Under the pieces are notes generated by a model. The model saw only the letters and a list, made by a program, of their open reading frames with translations, was not told the origin of the DNA and searched no databases. Below, piece after piece: positions 7,301 to 12,912 of a DNA stretch of 15,920 nucleotides. The stretch is from Chloroflexota bacterium (GTDB lineage: Bacteria; Chloroflexota; FW602-bin22; JACPRP01). Every line of letters begins with the position of its first letter. The stretch's first letter is position 1. Where the stretch lies: contig JACQUC010000008.1 of assembly GCA_016210495.1 (NCBI GenBank), positions 1-15,920 on the forward strand. Reading direction: 5' to 3'. The translations under genes were made by a program, and so were the position numbers.

Positions 7301-7400
7301 TTTTGCTGTTGTAGCATACCGTACGGCAATGTCGTATAGTTTGATGCGGCAGCAAACTGTAGGGCATGACATGACCGTATGATTTGCTACCGTAGCAAAT
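7301..7400. promoter_or_regulatory. Cluster of three related palindromes (operator-like)
   Basis: Site 3 (7382-7400) is a perfect 9+1+9 palindrome, ATTTGCTACCGTAGCAAAT. Site 2 (7338-7358) is a 21-nt palindrome with one mismatched pair, with arms AGTTTG and CAAACT. Site 1 (7301-7319) keeps TTTGCT and GTAGCA around three bases. Sites 1 and 2 each match site 3 at 13 of 19 positions. Centres are at 7310, 7348 and 7391. The gap between tRNA-Asp and the broken gene holds nothing else recognised. A cluster like this suggests a dimeric repressor site for whatever gene began near 7379; no matching regulator is certain, though an AbrB-type gene remains 0.8 kb away. Confidence 0.55.
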
Positions 7401-7685
7401 TTGTGGTTGCCGGCTCAAGAGTTAGCACAATGCACAACTTGATTTCCGACAGCGAAAGTCCACTCTTCACTCGCCTGAAGGACGGGACCCAGAAGCGGTT
7501 TTGAAGAGTAGCAAGGCAATGCCAGAGCCAAACATTTATCACTTCAGCAACTGTGGATGGTTGCGCCGCGTGGTATTCGCCCTGACGCATTGGAGTTGGC
7601 GAAGACCGAAGGTATCTTGGTGTCTGGACTCCGGCAGTTAGAACTGTTAGGTAGGCTGGATGAACCACTCACGGTTAATGTTTGA
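7379..7685 (+). pseudogene. Broken gene spread over three frames, family unknown
   Basis: Protein-like text runs in three successive frames. Frame A starts at ATG 7379, includes SRVSTMHNLISDSES and FTRLKDGTQKRF, and stops at 7502. Frame B near 7513-7557 reads AMPEPNIYHFSNCGW. Frame C from about 7554 reads WMVAPRGIRPDALELA and then GILVSGLRQLELLGRL, with a stop at 7683-7685. Joined, they would give about 100 residues ending in an amphipathic helix-rich segment. None of the frames alone has a complete gene. I do not recognise the family; the C-terminal part looks like the end of a nuclease or nucleotide-binding fold, which is a guess. The palindrome at 7382 overlaps its start. It is most likely a decayed accessory gene, with two frameshifts. 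Confidence 0.4.
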
Positions 7686-7908
7686 CCCGAAAAGAAAGGG
7701 CGTGTTCTTGAAAGAACCGAGGATCAACTCTTGTTTTCCGTGTACGTCGTGCTGCGTGTGGACTGAGATTCCGGAGCTATCCAAGCGGCGTGGCGTGCCC
7801 TGCCGTCACCTCGTGGAGGATGGGTGCAGCATCTACCCACGGCGTCCTCAGGTGTGCCGCGACTTCTACTGCTATCCGGTAGGTGCGTGCGATGATCGGG
7901 ATGGTTAG
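7660..7908 (+). CDS. YkgJ-like zinc/iron cysteine-cluster protein, short
   Basis: An 82-residue protein with nine cysteines: CFPCTSCC (25-32), C48 in GVPCRHL, C56 in DGCSIYPRRPQVC, C66, C71 and C77. The order Cx2Cx2CC followed by C(R/x)HL, (D)GCxIYxxRPxxCRxFxC is that of the YkgJ/Fe-S-cluster-oxidoreductase family (PF03692), which binds zinc or iron; the cellular role is unknown. ATG 7660 has AGGTAGG upstream; ATG 7678 is an alternative. The usual family length is above 100 residues, and this frame stops nine bases before a dispersed repeat begins at 7917, so the C-terminus may have been replaced. It overlaps the end of the broken gene upstream by 26 bp. Confidence 0.65.
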   Translation: MNHSRLMFDPKRKGVFLKEPRINSCFPCTSCCVWTEIPELSKRRGVPCRHLVEDGCSIYPRRPQVCRDFYCYPVGACDDRDG

Positions 7909-7916
7909 CCTAGTTG

Positions 7917-8003
7917 TTGCTGCGAAATGGCGGTGCTGCCAACCCCACCCGCCCAGGGCGAGGAAACCTCGCCCCTACGCTGTTCTGTTCTGTACCAGGA
8001 ACT
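7917..8003. repeat. Dispersed hairpin repeat, copy 1 (intergenic)
   Basis: An 87-nt element between two convergent genes. Its core is an 8-bp perfect stem GGGCGAGG/CCTCGCCC with loop AAA (7956-7974). It aligns without gaps to 14060-14136 inside msrQ: 47 of 77 positions match, including GCGAAATGGCGG, CCCCACCC, GCCCCTACG and ACCAG at identical offsets. The stem differs in sequence but is 8 bp in both copies. Confidence 0.8.
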
Positions 8004-8006
8004 AGC

Positions 8007-8240
8007 CTAAGCAGGGAAATGATGTTGTGGCTGGATACCCTGGCCAATTCCCCACGATTCCTGCTCGGCGCGGACGTATTCGCGCGCCTCCTCTGGCGTG
8101 CCGAAAAGGTCAGCACGGGCCCCCGCGTGGCTGCGGTGCAGCGGGCGTATCTGAATCATCTCCGGATTGTCCTCATCTACGGCCACGATAAGCTCGTCTC
8201 CCGGCTCTAATCCCAGTGTCCGCACTATCTGCTCCGGCAA
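8007..8240 (-). CDS. AbrB/MazE/SpoVT-type DNA-binding antitoxin-like protein, start uncertain
   Basis: The swapped-hairpin AbrB core is visible as SQITLPEQIVRTLGLEPGDELIVAVDEDN, then a family-like tail LFGTPEEAREYVRAEQESWG. Such proteins are antitoxins or global regulators that bind DNA as dimers. The first residues of the core (WSQIT) lie upstream of the only conventional start, TTG 8240. The frame is open back to a TGA near 8345, with only CTG or ATT available as other starts and no ribosome site. Thus the true 5' end is missing, mutated or uses a rare start. The C-terminal residues after ESWG (IGQGIQPQHHFPA) may be readthrough created by the adjacent repeat. No toxin gene is seen next to it. 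Likely decayed or orphan. Confidence 0.55.
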   Translation of the reverse strand: MPEQIVRTLGLEPGDELIVAVDEDNPEMIQIRPLHRSHAGARADLFGTPEEAREYVRAEQESWGIGQGIQPQHHFPA

Positions 8241-8359
8241 GGTAATCTGGCTCCAGGCCTGGCAAATATCTTGCGGTAGTTTAATGAGCCCGGCCGTGGT
8301 GCCGCCGAGGGCGGTCAGTGGCGGCAGGGCGTGGATTCGTCAATCCAACGGAGGAAGAG

Positions 8360-8530
8360 ATGCCAGAGAGGAAACACCTGCGTGGCGCCAGCAAGAAGGA
8401 GCAGCGCCAATACGAGCATATCAAGGAAGATGCCGAGAAGTCGGGCCGCTACGGGGAGCGATCCGAGGAGGTTGCCGCTCGAACTGTGATGAAGCGACAC
8501 AAACAGAATGGTCACGAGAGAGGCGAGTAA
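8360..8530 (+). CDS. Small highly charged protein of the 'plasmid stabilization' hypothetical type
   Basis: A 56-residue protein starting at ATG 8360 with a strong GGAGG five bases ahead. It is rich in Lys, Arg, Glu and His and predicted helical. The pattern RQYEHIKEDAEKSGRYGERSEEVAARTVMKRHKQ resembles short proteins often annotated as plasmid-stabilization or Rho-terminator-like in soil bacteria (QYEHIKxxxxxxG...AEEIAARTVNK). Function is not established; the label is by similarity from memory. It is 42 bp before a membrane protein gene on the same strand and may be co-transcribed. Confidence 0.7.
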   Translation: MPERKHLRGASKKEQRQYEHIKEDAEKSGRYGERSEEVAARTVMKRHKQNGHERGE

Positions 8531-8572
8531 TCGACTTAACGGTGATCGGTCAACCGAGTTGGAGAGGAACCT

Positions 8573-9103
8573 ATGTCTCTTACAGAGCGAGAATTCTGGA
8601 CGGTTATTCACGGCATGGTTCTAGGGGCCATCTTCCTGCTTGCCTTCGCCGGTGGTCTGGCCGGTCTTTGGAGCCTGCGTCGCGACTGGGTTACGGTCGC
8701 CGGACTTCGGGAGCGGATGCGGCGGCTGAGCGCGGGCACCTGGATCATGGCCATCGTGGCGTGGCTGACCGTCATCACTGGCACCTATGTCATCTATCCG
8801 TGGTATCGGGCCAGACCCTCGCCCGAAGCTGACCTTATTCAGTTTCCCCGAGCGTACTTGCTGGCAGATCCAGAGCTTGCTGCCTGGCATACGTTTGGGA
8901 TGGAGTGGAAGGAACACGTTGCCTGGTTGGCTCCTATTTTGGCCACGGCAGTAGCTTACGTTGTCGTGCGTCACGGCTTCAACCTTGCTTACGAGGAGAG
9001 GATACGCAAAGCCGTCATTGTACTCTTTTCCATCGCGTTTCTCGCGGCGGGTGTCGCGGGCCTCTTCGGGGCATTCATCACCAAGGTGGTGCCTATACAC
9101 TAG
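8573..9103 (+). CDS. Four-helix membrane protein with conserved-looking histidines, function unknown
   Basis: A 176-residue protein with about four membrane helices (about 11-33, 54-75, 116-134, 147-169) and a loop of about 40 residues between helices 2 and 3. Histidines H13 (helix 1), H106, H115 (WHTFGMEWKEHVAW) and H134 lie at or near helix ends, an arrangement compatible with heme b or metal binding, but no known cytochrome motif is present. The ATG follows GGAGAGGA. It is followed 18 bp later by a second small membrane protein with a strong ribosome site, so the two form an operon. I recall such pairs as conserved hypotheticals in Chloroflexota-like genomes; not verified. Confidence 0.75.
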   Translation: MSLTEREFWTVIHGMVLGAIFLLAFAGGLAGLWSLRRDWVTVAGLRERMRRLSAGTWIMAIVAWLTVITGTYVIYPWYRARPSPEADLIQFPRAYLLADPELAAWHTFGMEWKEHVAWLAPILATAVAYVVVRHGFNLAYEERIRKAVIVLFSIAFLAAGVAGLFGAFITKVVPIH

Positions 9104-9121
9104 ATAGGAGGAAAAACGATC

Positions 9122-9451
9122 TTGGCGATGCAGCAAACTTCGCCCAACGGCCCATCAGCCGCAGCCATCTTGGCGTCGGGCATCGGCAGCTTGGCCCTCG
9201 GCGTGTTCACGACTTCAGCGCAAGCCTTCAGCCCCCTCCGAGAGGCCCTCAACTTCTATGATCCGGTCGGCCCTCTCAGTGGCAAGACTACTATGACAGT
9301 AGCAATATGGTTGGTGGCGTGGGCGGTTGCCTACATCCGCTGGAGGCAGAAAGAAGTCGATTTTGGCAAGGTGTTCCTTGTCATGCTGGTCATGGTCGCG
9401 CTGGGAGTGCTGGGCACGTTCCCGCCGATTTTCGAGCTATTGGGAGGATAG
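9122..9451 (+). CDS. Small three-helix membrane protein, partner of the preceding gene
   Basis: About 109 residues. Helices are seen at about 14-36 (AILASGIGSLALGVFTT), 60-75 (TMTVAIWLVAWAVAYIRW) and 84-108 (ending GTFPPIFELLGG). The loop between the first two has NFYDPVGPLSGKT, which looks like a conserved outside motif. Ribosome site AGGAGG at 9106-9111; the nearest start is TTG 9122 (10 nt), and ATG 9128 is possible but 16 nt away. No family function is known to me. Its 3' end overlaps the convergent hydrolase gene by 15 bp. Confidence 0.75.
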   Translation: MAMQQTSPNGPSAAAILASGIGSLALGVFTTSAQAFSPLREALNFYDPVGPLSGKTTMTVAIWLVAWAVAYIRWRQKEVDFGKVFLVMLVMVALGVLGTFPPIFELLGG

Positions 9452-10093
9452 CGGGCCCAGCCCCTGTCGAATCATCTCGATGACTTGGTCGGCGGTTCTC
9501 ACCCGGGCCATTCGCGGGAAAACCCTATACATAAGGGCATCGTGGTTGTCGGGATGGGAAGTTGCGCATGCGTCGCGAACTATGATCAACTGAAAATCCC
9601 TGTCCCGCGCCGAATAGGCAGTGCTCGCAACGCCGACCTCGGTGGACCCGCCGCACAAGATGATCGTATCGATCCCGCGCGTTCTAAGGCTAAGCTCAAG
9701 GTGCGTCTGGTGGAAGGCGCTCCAGCGGTGTTTGAGGATGGTGTAGTCGTCTGGCTGTGGCCTGAGCTCGTCGATGACCTGGGCCTCCCAGGAGCCACCT
9801 GGCACCTTCTCAAAAGGCCTGGCATACTCTTTGTCCGGGTCTTGCCACGGTCGCAGCGAGATGTCGGTGTCCGTGTGAAGACGCGCTGAGTCCAGCCCGT
9901 CTGGGCGGTGATCCGCCCGGGCGTAGAAGACAGGAATGCCGACTTCCCGCGCCGCGTCCGCCAGCCGCGTGCAATTGGCCACCATAGGCCGCGCGGCCTC
10001 CGCGATAGGCTCGCCGCGTTTTCGAAAGTAGGCGTTTAACATATCGAAGAACAGTAGCCCGGTCTTGCCTGCGTCCAACCAATAGTACGACAC
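9437..10093 (-). CDS. Isochorismatase-family hydrolase lacking the catalytic cysteine
   Basis: A 218-residue alpha/beta hydrolase of the isochorismatase/cysteine hydrolase superfamily. Seen: GLLFFDMLNAY with the catalytic aspartate D17, ILKHRWSAF with the lysine K121 and the following loop, and LCGGSTEVGVASTAYSARDRDF, the conserved turn that in amidases reads 'x-T-x-V-C-V'. Here the cysteine position is G154. True isochorismatases (EntB, PhzD) also have glycine there, while nicotinamidases and N-carbamoyl hydrolases need the Cys. So it probably hydrolyses a non-amide bond, or is an uncharacterised subgroup. The frame opens at TTG 10120, but GTG 10093 has AGGAGG 9 nt ahead and is preferred. 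It is a single gene, convergent with the small membrane operon. Confidence 0.85.
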   Translation of the reverse strand: MSYYWLDAGKTGLLFFDMLNAYFRKRGEPIAEAARPMVANCTRLADAAREVGIPVFYARADHRPDGLDSARLHTDTDISLRPWQDPDKEYARPFEKVPGGSWEAQVIDELRPQPDDYTILKHRWSAFHQTHLELSLRTRGIDTIILCGGSTEVGVASTAYSARDRDFQLIIVRDACATSHPDNHDALMYRVFPRMARVRTADQVIEMIRQGLGPLSSQ

Positions 10094-10129
10094 TGTCTTT
10101 GCCCTCCTTCTCGGACCCAAGCCTCGAGT

Positions 10130-10279
10130 GTCACCGCGAACGATGCTGCTGCCTGCTACCTGTCAACCTTTCCCAAGGTAATCTCCATCGTAGCGTTGCT
10201 CGTCCTGGTATTAGTTGCTCCTTTACTCGCTTTTCCGGACATCACCCTCCTGCTGCCCAGAATCGCAAGAACCCGGTAG
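10130..10279 (+). pseudogene. Possible C-terminal remnant of a multi-pass permease (TRAP DctM-like)
   Basis: In the 400-bp gap between hydrolase and RRM genes one plus-strand frame reads VTANDAAACYLSTFPKVI, then a 20-residue hydrophobic helix and AFPDITLLLPRIARTR, with a TAG at 10277. A 'GVT..D' start, one last helix and a 'FPxxxLxLP' end are typical of TRAP-type large permease C-termini. There is no start codon with a ribosome site and nothing upstream continues the gene, so it would be a remnant. The match is short and from memory; chance is possible. Confidence 0.3.
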
Positions 10280-10492
10280 CATCAACGCGGGCGAGAAGAA
10301 GACTGCAGCCTGAACCAGCCAACCCTGGCCCACCCGCACGACACCGACCCCAGTCTGCAACGGCAAAACTCGCCAGACCTATGAGCCGGGCACCGATTTG
10401 GTGGTATCCCTGCGGAAGACTAGTTGCTGCCTCTGGTCTGAGGTCAGATCAAGCCAAACGCCGTCTGGCCCCTATTCCATCTCACAGTACGT
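10280..10492. other. Non-coding gap, nothing recognised
   Basis: About 210 bp after the permease-like remnant and downstream of the RRM gene on the minus strand. I see no convincing coding frame, hairpin with T-run, or repeat. Confidence 0.4.
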
Positions 10493-10768
10493 CTAGGAAC
10501 GAAAGCCAGGGGCGCGTTCCTTGCGCTCTTTTGCTATCTCAACGCGTATGGAGCGGTTCTCGAGTGAGTAGCCGTCGAACTTTCGAACTGCTTCCTCCGC
10601 CTCTGCTGTGCTCTCCATGTCTACGAAGCCAAACCCCCGTGGTCGGCCTGTGTACCGATCCGAAGGCAAATCGACCGAAACCACTGTGCCGGCCTGACCG
10701 AATAGGGTTCTAAGCTCATCCTCTGTTGTGCTATAAGGCAGATTGCCCACGTAAAGCCTTGTAGCCAT
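10493..10768 (-). CDS. Single-RRM RNA-binding protein
   Basis: A 91-residue protein made of one RNA recognition motif. RNP2 is LYVGNL (5-10) and RNP1 is RGFGFVDM (44-51), with the helix TEDELRTLFGQAG between them and the closing strand RSIRVEIAKE. A short basic C-terminal tail follows (RKERAPGFRS), without the Gly-rich tail of some cyanobacterial forms. Bacterial RRM proteins bind single-stranded RNA and are often linked to cold or stress responses; the target is unknown. ATG 10768 starts at the domain and has GGGAGG upstream; the open frame before it (29 codons) has no domain. The gene stands 93 bp after the exonuclease gene in the same direction. Confidence 0.93.
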   Translation of the reverse strand: MATRLYVGNLPYSTTEDELRTLFGQAGTVVSVDLPSDRYTGRPRGFGFVDMESTAEAEEAVRKFDGYSLENRSIRVEIAKERKERAPGFRS

Positions 10769-10861
10769 CGATAGGTATCCTCCCGTCAGCGGCCGCCGTG
10801 TTGCCAAAGCAGCCACACTTGTCAACTGGAAATTGGACGGCAATATCTGTGCCAAAGCAAA

Positions 10862-11599
10862 TCATCGCAGAGGCTCAAGCCCTGCTCGGGTCCAACCGAC
10901 AAACTTGCTGCGTGGCCACGGCTTTGTCATCCAGGACACATCCGGTTCTGGCAGAGCACAGGCGTCGGCGGCCCTTAGCCACGCGGGCATGGGAGCAGCT
11001 TTTCTCTCCCCCCGGCTGGTAATCCAGCAGATCTGGCCCCTTTCGTGCACGTGTCGCGCGATCTCGAGAGTAGTGCGCACGTCCCCCGCCACGTACTCCA
11101 GCACCTGCTGCCGTTGTCCACTGGCCCACATTCGCGGCACTACAGAGCCGTCGATGCCCTTTGGCTTTCCCTTCAATCCCAAGCCTTTTGCCACGCTGTC
11201 GAGTCCCACCGCAAAACCCTTGAGGCAGAAAAAATGAAACATCAGGTCCACGTGTTTGAGCGCTAGATCGCGGCATTCCGGGTACATAGAGCTTTCTTCG
11301 GCCAGGATATCGAAATCGAAGCCAAGGCCGTTCCAGGACAGGATTGTGTAGCCGGCCGATGTCATCCGATCGAGATAACGAACCAGTTCCTGCGCCTCGG
11401 CCTGGTTCATTCTGTCGGCGATGTTGCCAGACTGCGTGCCGTGCCAAAGAGTCAATTCTCCATCGATGGCTGATGTCGCGGCGCAAGAGATCCCGAGGGG
11501 TCTGTACGTCTTGAGATCACCGGCGCTCTCAGGCAGGACTTTGGCAATCTCGATGTCGAAGGCGAGCCATTTTGGATGCTTCGCTTGTTCCCCGGGCAC
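10862..11599 (-). CDS. DEDDy-type 3'-5' exonuclease domain protein (RNase H fold)
   Basis: A 245-residue protein with the three exonuclease motifs. Exo I is LAFDIEIAK (D15, E17), Exo II is YTILSWNGLGFDFDIL (N90, D95), and Exo III is EYVAGDVRTTLEIA (Y169, D173; YxxxD, the DEDDy type). The rest of the length fits a stand-alone PolB-like 3'-5' exonuclease with no polymerase domain. It would remove nucleotides from DNA or RNA 3' ends with two metal ions. The C-terminal 40 residues (WLRAADACALPEPDVSWM and on) carry no known motif. GTG 11599 with GGGAGG 9 nt ahead is preferred; the frame is open upstream but crosses a structured leader. It diverges from an SbcD/Mre11-like gene, suggesting a shared repair role. 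Confidence 0.85.
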   Translation of the reverse strand: MPGEQAKHPKWLAFDIEIAKVLPESAGDLKTYRPLGISCAATSAIDGELTLWHGTQSGNIADRMNQAEAQELVRYLDRMTSAGYTILSWNGLGFDFDILAEESSMYPECRDLALKHVDLMFHFFCLKGFAVGLDSVAKGLGLKGKPKGIDGSVVPRMWASGQRQQVLEYVAGDVRTTLEIARHVHERGQICWITSRGERKAAPMPAWLRAADACALPEPDVSWMTKPWPRSKFVGWTRAGLEPLR

Positions 11600-11637
11600 G
11601 TTCCGAATCCTCCCGAATCTCCAATTGCCAGGCAAAC

Positions 11638-11723
11638 ACTTTGCGCTATCCCTCTGTACAGGCGCGGCCGGGCCGAACCCGGCCCGACGACCCAGCAGAC
11701 AATAGGTGGGACAGGCGCAAAGT
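11638..11723 (-). promoter_or_regulatory. Foldable 86-nt leader of the exonuclease transcript
   Basis: The ends form a long stem: GCGCAAAGT (11715-11723) with ACTTTGCGC (11638-11646), continued by GGGACA (11708-11713) with TATCCC (11647-11652) after a one-base bulge, giving 15 pairs including one G-U. Inside is a GC-rich hairpin, GGCCGGG and CCCGGCC (11666-11684) with a 5-nt loop. It begins close to the predicted transcription start (about 11730) and ends about 40 nt before GTG 11599. It could be a cis-acting RNA or a small inserted repeat with terminal inverted repeats. Confidence 0.5.
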
Positions 11724-11736
11724 CGCTGGTAAGACA

Positions 11737-11765
11737 AATATAAGGCTGTTTGCGCTGCCTGTCAA
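11737..11765 (-). promoter_or_regulatory. Promoter of the exonuclease gene
   Basis: Minus strand: perfect TTGACA (11765-11760), exactly 17 nt, TATATT (11742-11737). Predicted start near 11730, giving a leader of about 130 nt that includes the foldable element. Confidence 0.75.
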
Positions 11766-11778
11766 TACGTGGTAGATT
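11750..11778 (+). promoter_or_regulatory. Possible promoter of the SbcD-like gene
   Basis: Plus strand: TTGCGC (11750-11755), 17 nt, TAGATT (11773-11778). Predicted start near 11785, about 35 nt before ATG 11820. It overlaps the opposing exonuclease promoter, so the two may compete for polymerase. The boxes are weaker than those of the opposing promoter. Confidence 0.4.
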
Positions 11779-11819
11779 CTGGTACTGGGCCAAAACGAGT
11801 TGTTCGGGATCGATACCTT

Positions 11820-12860
11820 ATGCGCAACCAACTGAGAATTGTGTTTTTCGCCGACACGCACCTGGGCTTCGACTACCCTATCAGGCCGAGGGTGGATAGA
11901 AGGCGGAGGGGCGAGGACTTCTTCGCGAATTTCCATCGCGTTCTGCGCTATGCCGCGCACACCAGGCCGGACCTCGTGCTACACGGTGGCGACCTTTTCT
12001 TCCGCAGCCGGGTGCCGCTGAAAATCGTGGACGTAGTGTACCATGGGCTGTCGAGGTTCGCCCAGAACGGCATCCCGCTGATCCTCGTGCCGGGAAACCA
12101 CGAGCGGGGCAACCTGCCGAGTTCACTGTGGTTGTCTGCTCCAAACGTCTACGTTCTCGATAGACCGCGCACGTTTCACGTCGAGGCACCCGGAGCCACG
12201 CTCGCGATCTCCGGCTTTCCTTTCGTCCGCGACGGCATCCGTCGCCGTTTCAGGCAGCTACTAGCTGAAACGGACTGGGCAAGCTCCTCCGCACCCGTGA
12301 AGCTCCTCTGCATCCACCAGGCCGTCGAAGGCGCGCAGGTCGGTCCTTCGAGCTACACGTTCCGCTCAGGCGATGACGTCGTGAAGATGGCGGAGATCCC
12401 GCGGGGCTTCGTGGCGGTGCTCGCCGGGCACATTCACCGCAAGCAGATTCTGGGCCAACGACGAAGTGAAACCCCAGTCATCTACCCCGGTTCGATAGAA
12501 CGAACGTCTTTTGCGGAGAAGGAAGAGCCAAAGGGGTTCTTTGAGATCACACTCGCCGCCGACGAAGCGGGCGAATGGCACCTGCAGCGGGCCGATTTCC
12601 ACGAGCTGCCCAGCCGGCCCATGGTAGATCTCGAAATCGACGCAGCGTCTATGCAGTCGGCTCTCAAGACCTACCTGATCGAACGGATCGCGAGCTTGGA
12701 TGAAAACGCCATTGTCAGGTTGAGGTGCAAAGGGAGCCCCGCCGAGTCAGTTGGGAAGCTGTTGACCGCTTCGTTCCTGCGCACCGTCTTTCCTCACACG
12801 ATGAACGTGCAACTGGCGGCGGAGTTCTTTCGTTTCCCCGACCTGGCCACACCACTGTGA
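11820..12860 (+). CDS. SbcD/Mre11-like metallophosphoesterase nuclease
   Basis: A 346-residue protein with all five phosphoesterase motifs: FFADTHLG (D12, H14), LHGGDLFF (D58), LVPGNHERG (N93, H94), LCIHQAVEG (H166) and LAGHIHRKQ (H204, H206). It also has the Mre11/SbcD-like YPGSIERTSFAE segment. These bind two Mn ions and cut DNA ends in repair, normally with the SbcC/Rad50 ATPase. The C-terminal part (about 260-346) is a mixed alpha/beta domain that could serve as capping or partner-binding domain. No SbcC gene follows: the next gene is msrP with its own promoter. ATG 11820 begins the fold; the frame is open from GTG 11769 but without a ribosome site. The start has only a weak GGGA upstream. 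Confidence 0.88.
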   Translation: MRNQLRIVFFADTHLGFDYPIRPRVDRRRRGEDFFANFHRVLRYAAHTRPDLVLHGGDLFFRSRVPLKIVDVVYHGLSRFAQNGIPLILVPGNHERGNLPSSLWLSAPNVYVLDRPRTFHVEAPGATLAISGFPFVRDGIRRRFRQLLAETDWASSSAPVKLLCIHQAVEGAQVGPSSYTFRSGDDVVKMAEIPRGFVAVLAGHIHRKQILGQRRSETPVIYPGSIERTSFAEKEEPKGFFEITLAADEAGEWHLQRADFHELPSRPMVDLEIDAASMQSALKTYLIERIASLDENAIVRLRCKGSPAESVGKLLTASFLRTVFPHTMNVQLAAEFFRFPDLATPL

Positions 12861-12866
12861 TATAAT
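12858..12866 (+). promoter_or_regulatory. Extended -10 promoter of msrPQ
   Basis: TGATATAAT is a perfect extended -10 (TGnTATAAT) 46 bp before GTG 12913. Its TGA is also the stop codon of the SbcD-like gene. No clear -35 box is seen, as is allowed for extended -10 promoters. Predicted start near 12873. Confidence 0.65.
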
Positions 12867-12912
12867 GGAAGCGTAAGGCAAATGGCCCGATGGTGGTGGG
12901 GAGGCGGCGGAC

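Noticed and set aside
7387..7668. 93-codon minus-strand open frame
   Set aside because: No recognisable pattern, and the opposite strand carries more protein-like text in pieces.
7132..8345. Integrase or attachment site beside tRNA-Asp
   Set aside because: The location is suggestive, but no integrase gene and no repeated tRNA 3' end are seen in the window.
8167..8832. 221-codon plus-strand open frame
   Set aside because: It crosses the antisense of the AbrB-type gene, the small charged gene and the start of the membrane operon, and has no domain; a shadow frame.
10099..10713. 204-codon plus-strand open frame
   Set aside because: It runs through the gap and then antisense to the RRM gene, with low-complexity Arg/Pro/Ser composition and no ribosome site.
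10820..10825. Perfect minus-strand TTGACA upstream of the RRM gene
   Set aside because: The sequence 17 nt downstream (AACACG) is not a -10 box, so no promoter is claimed.
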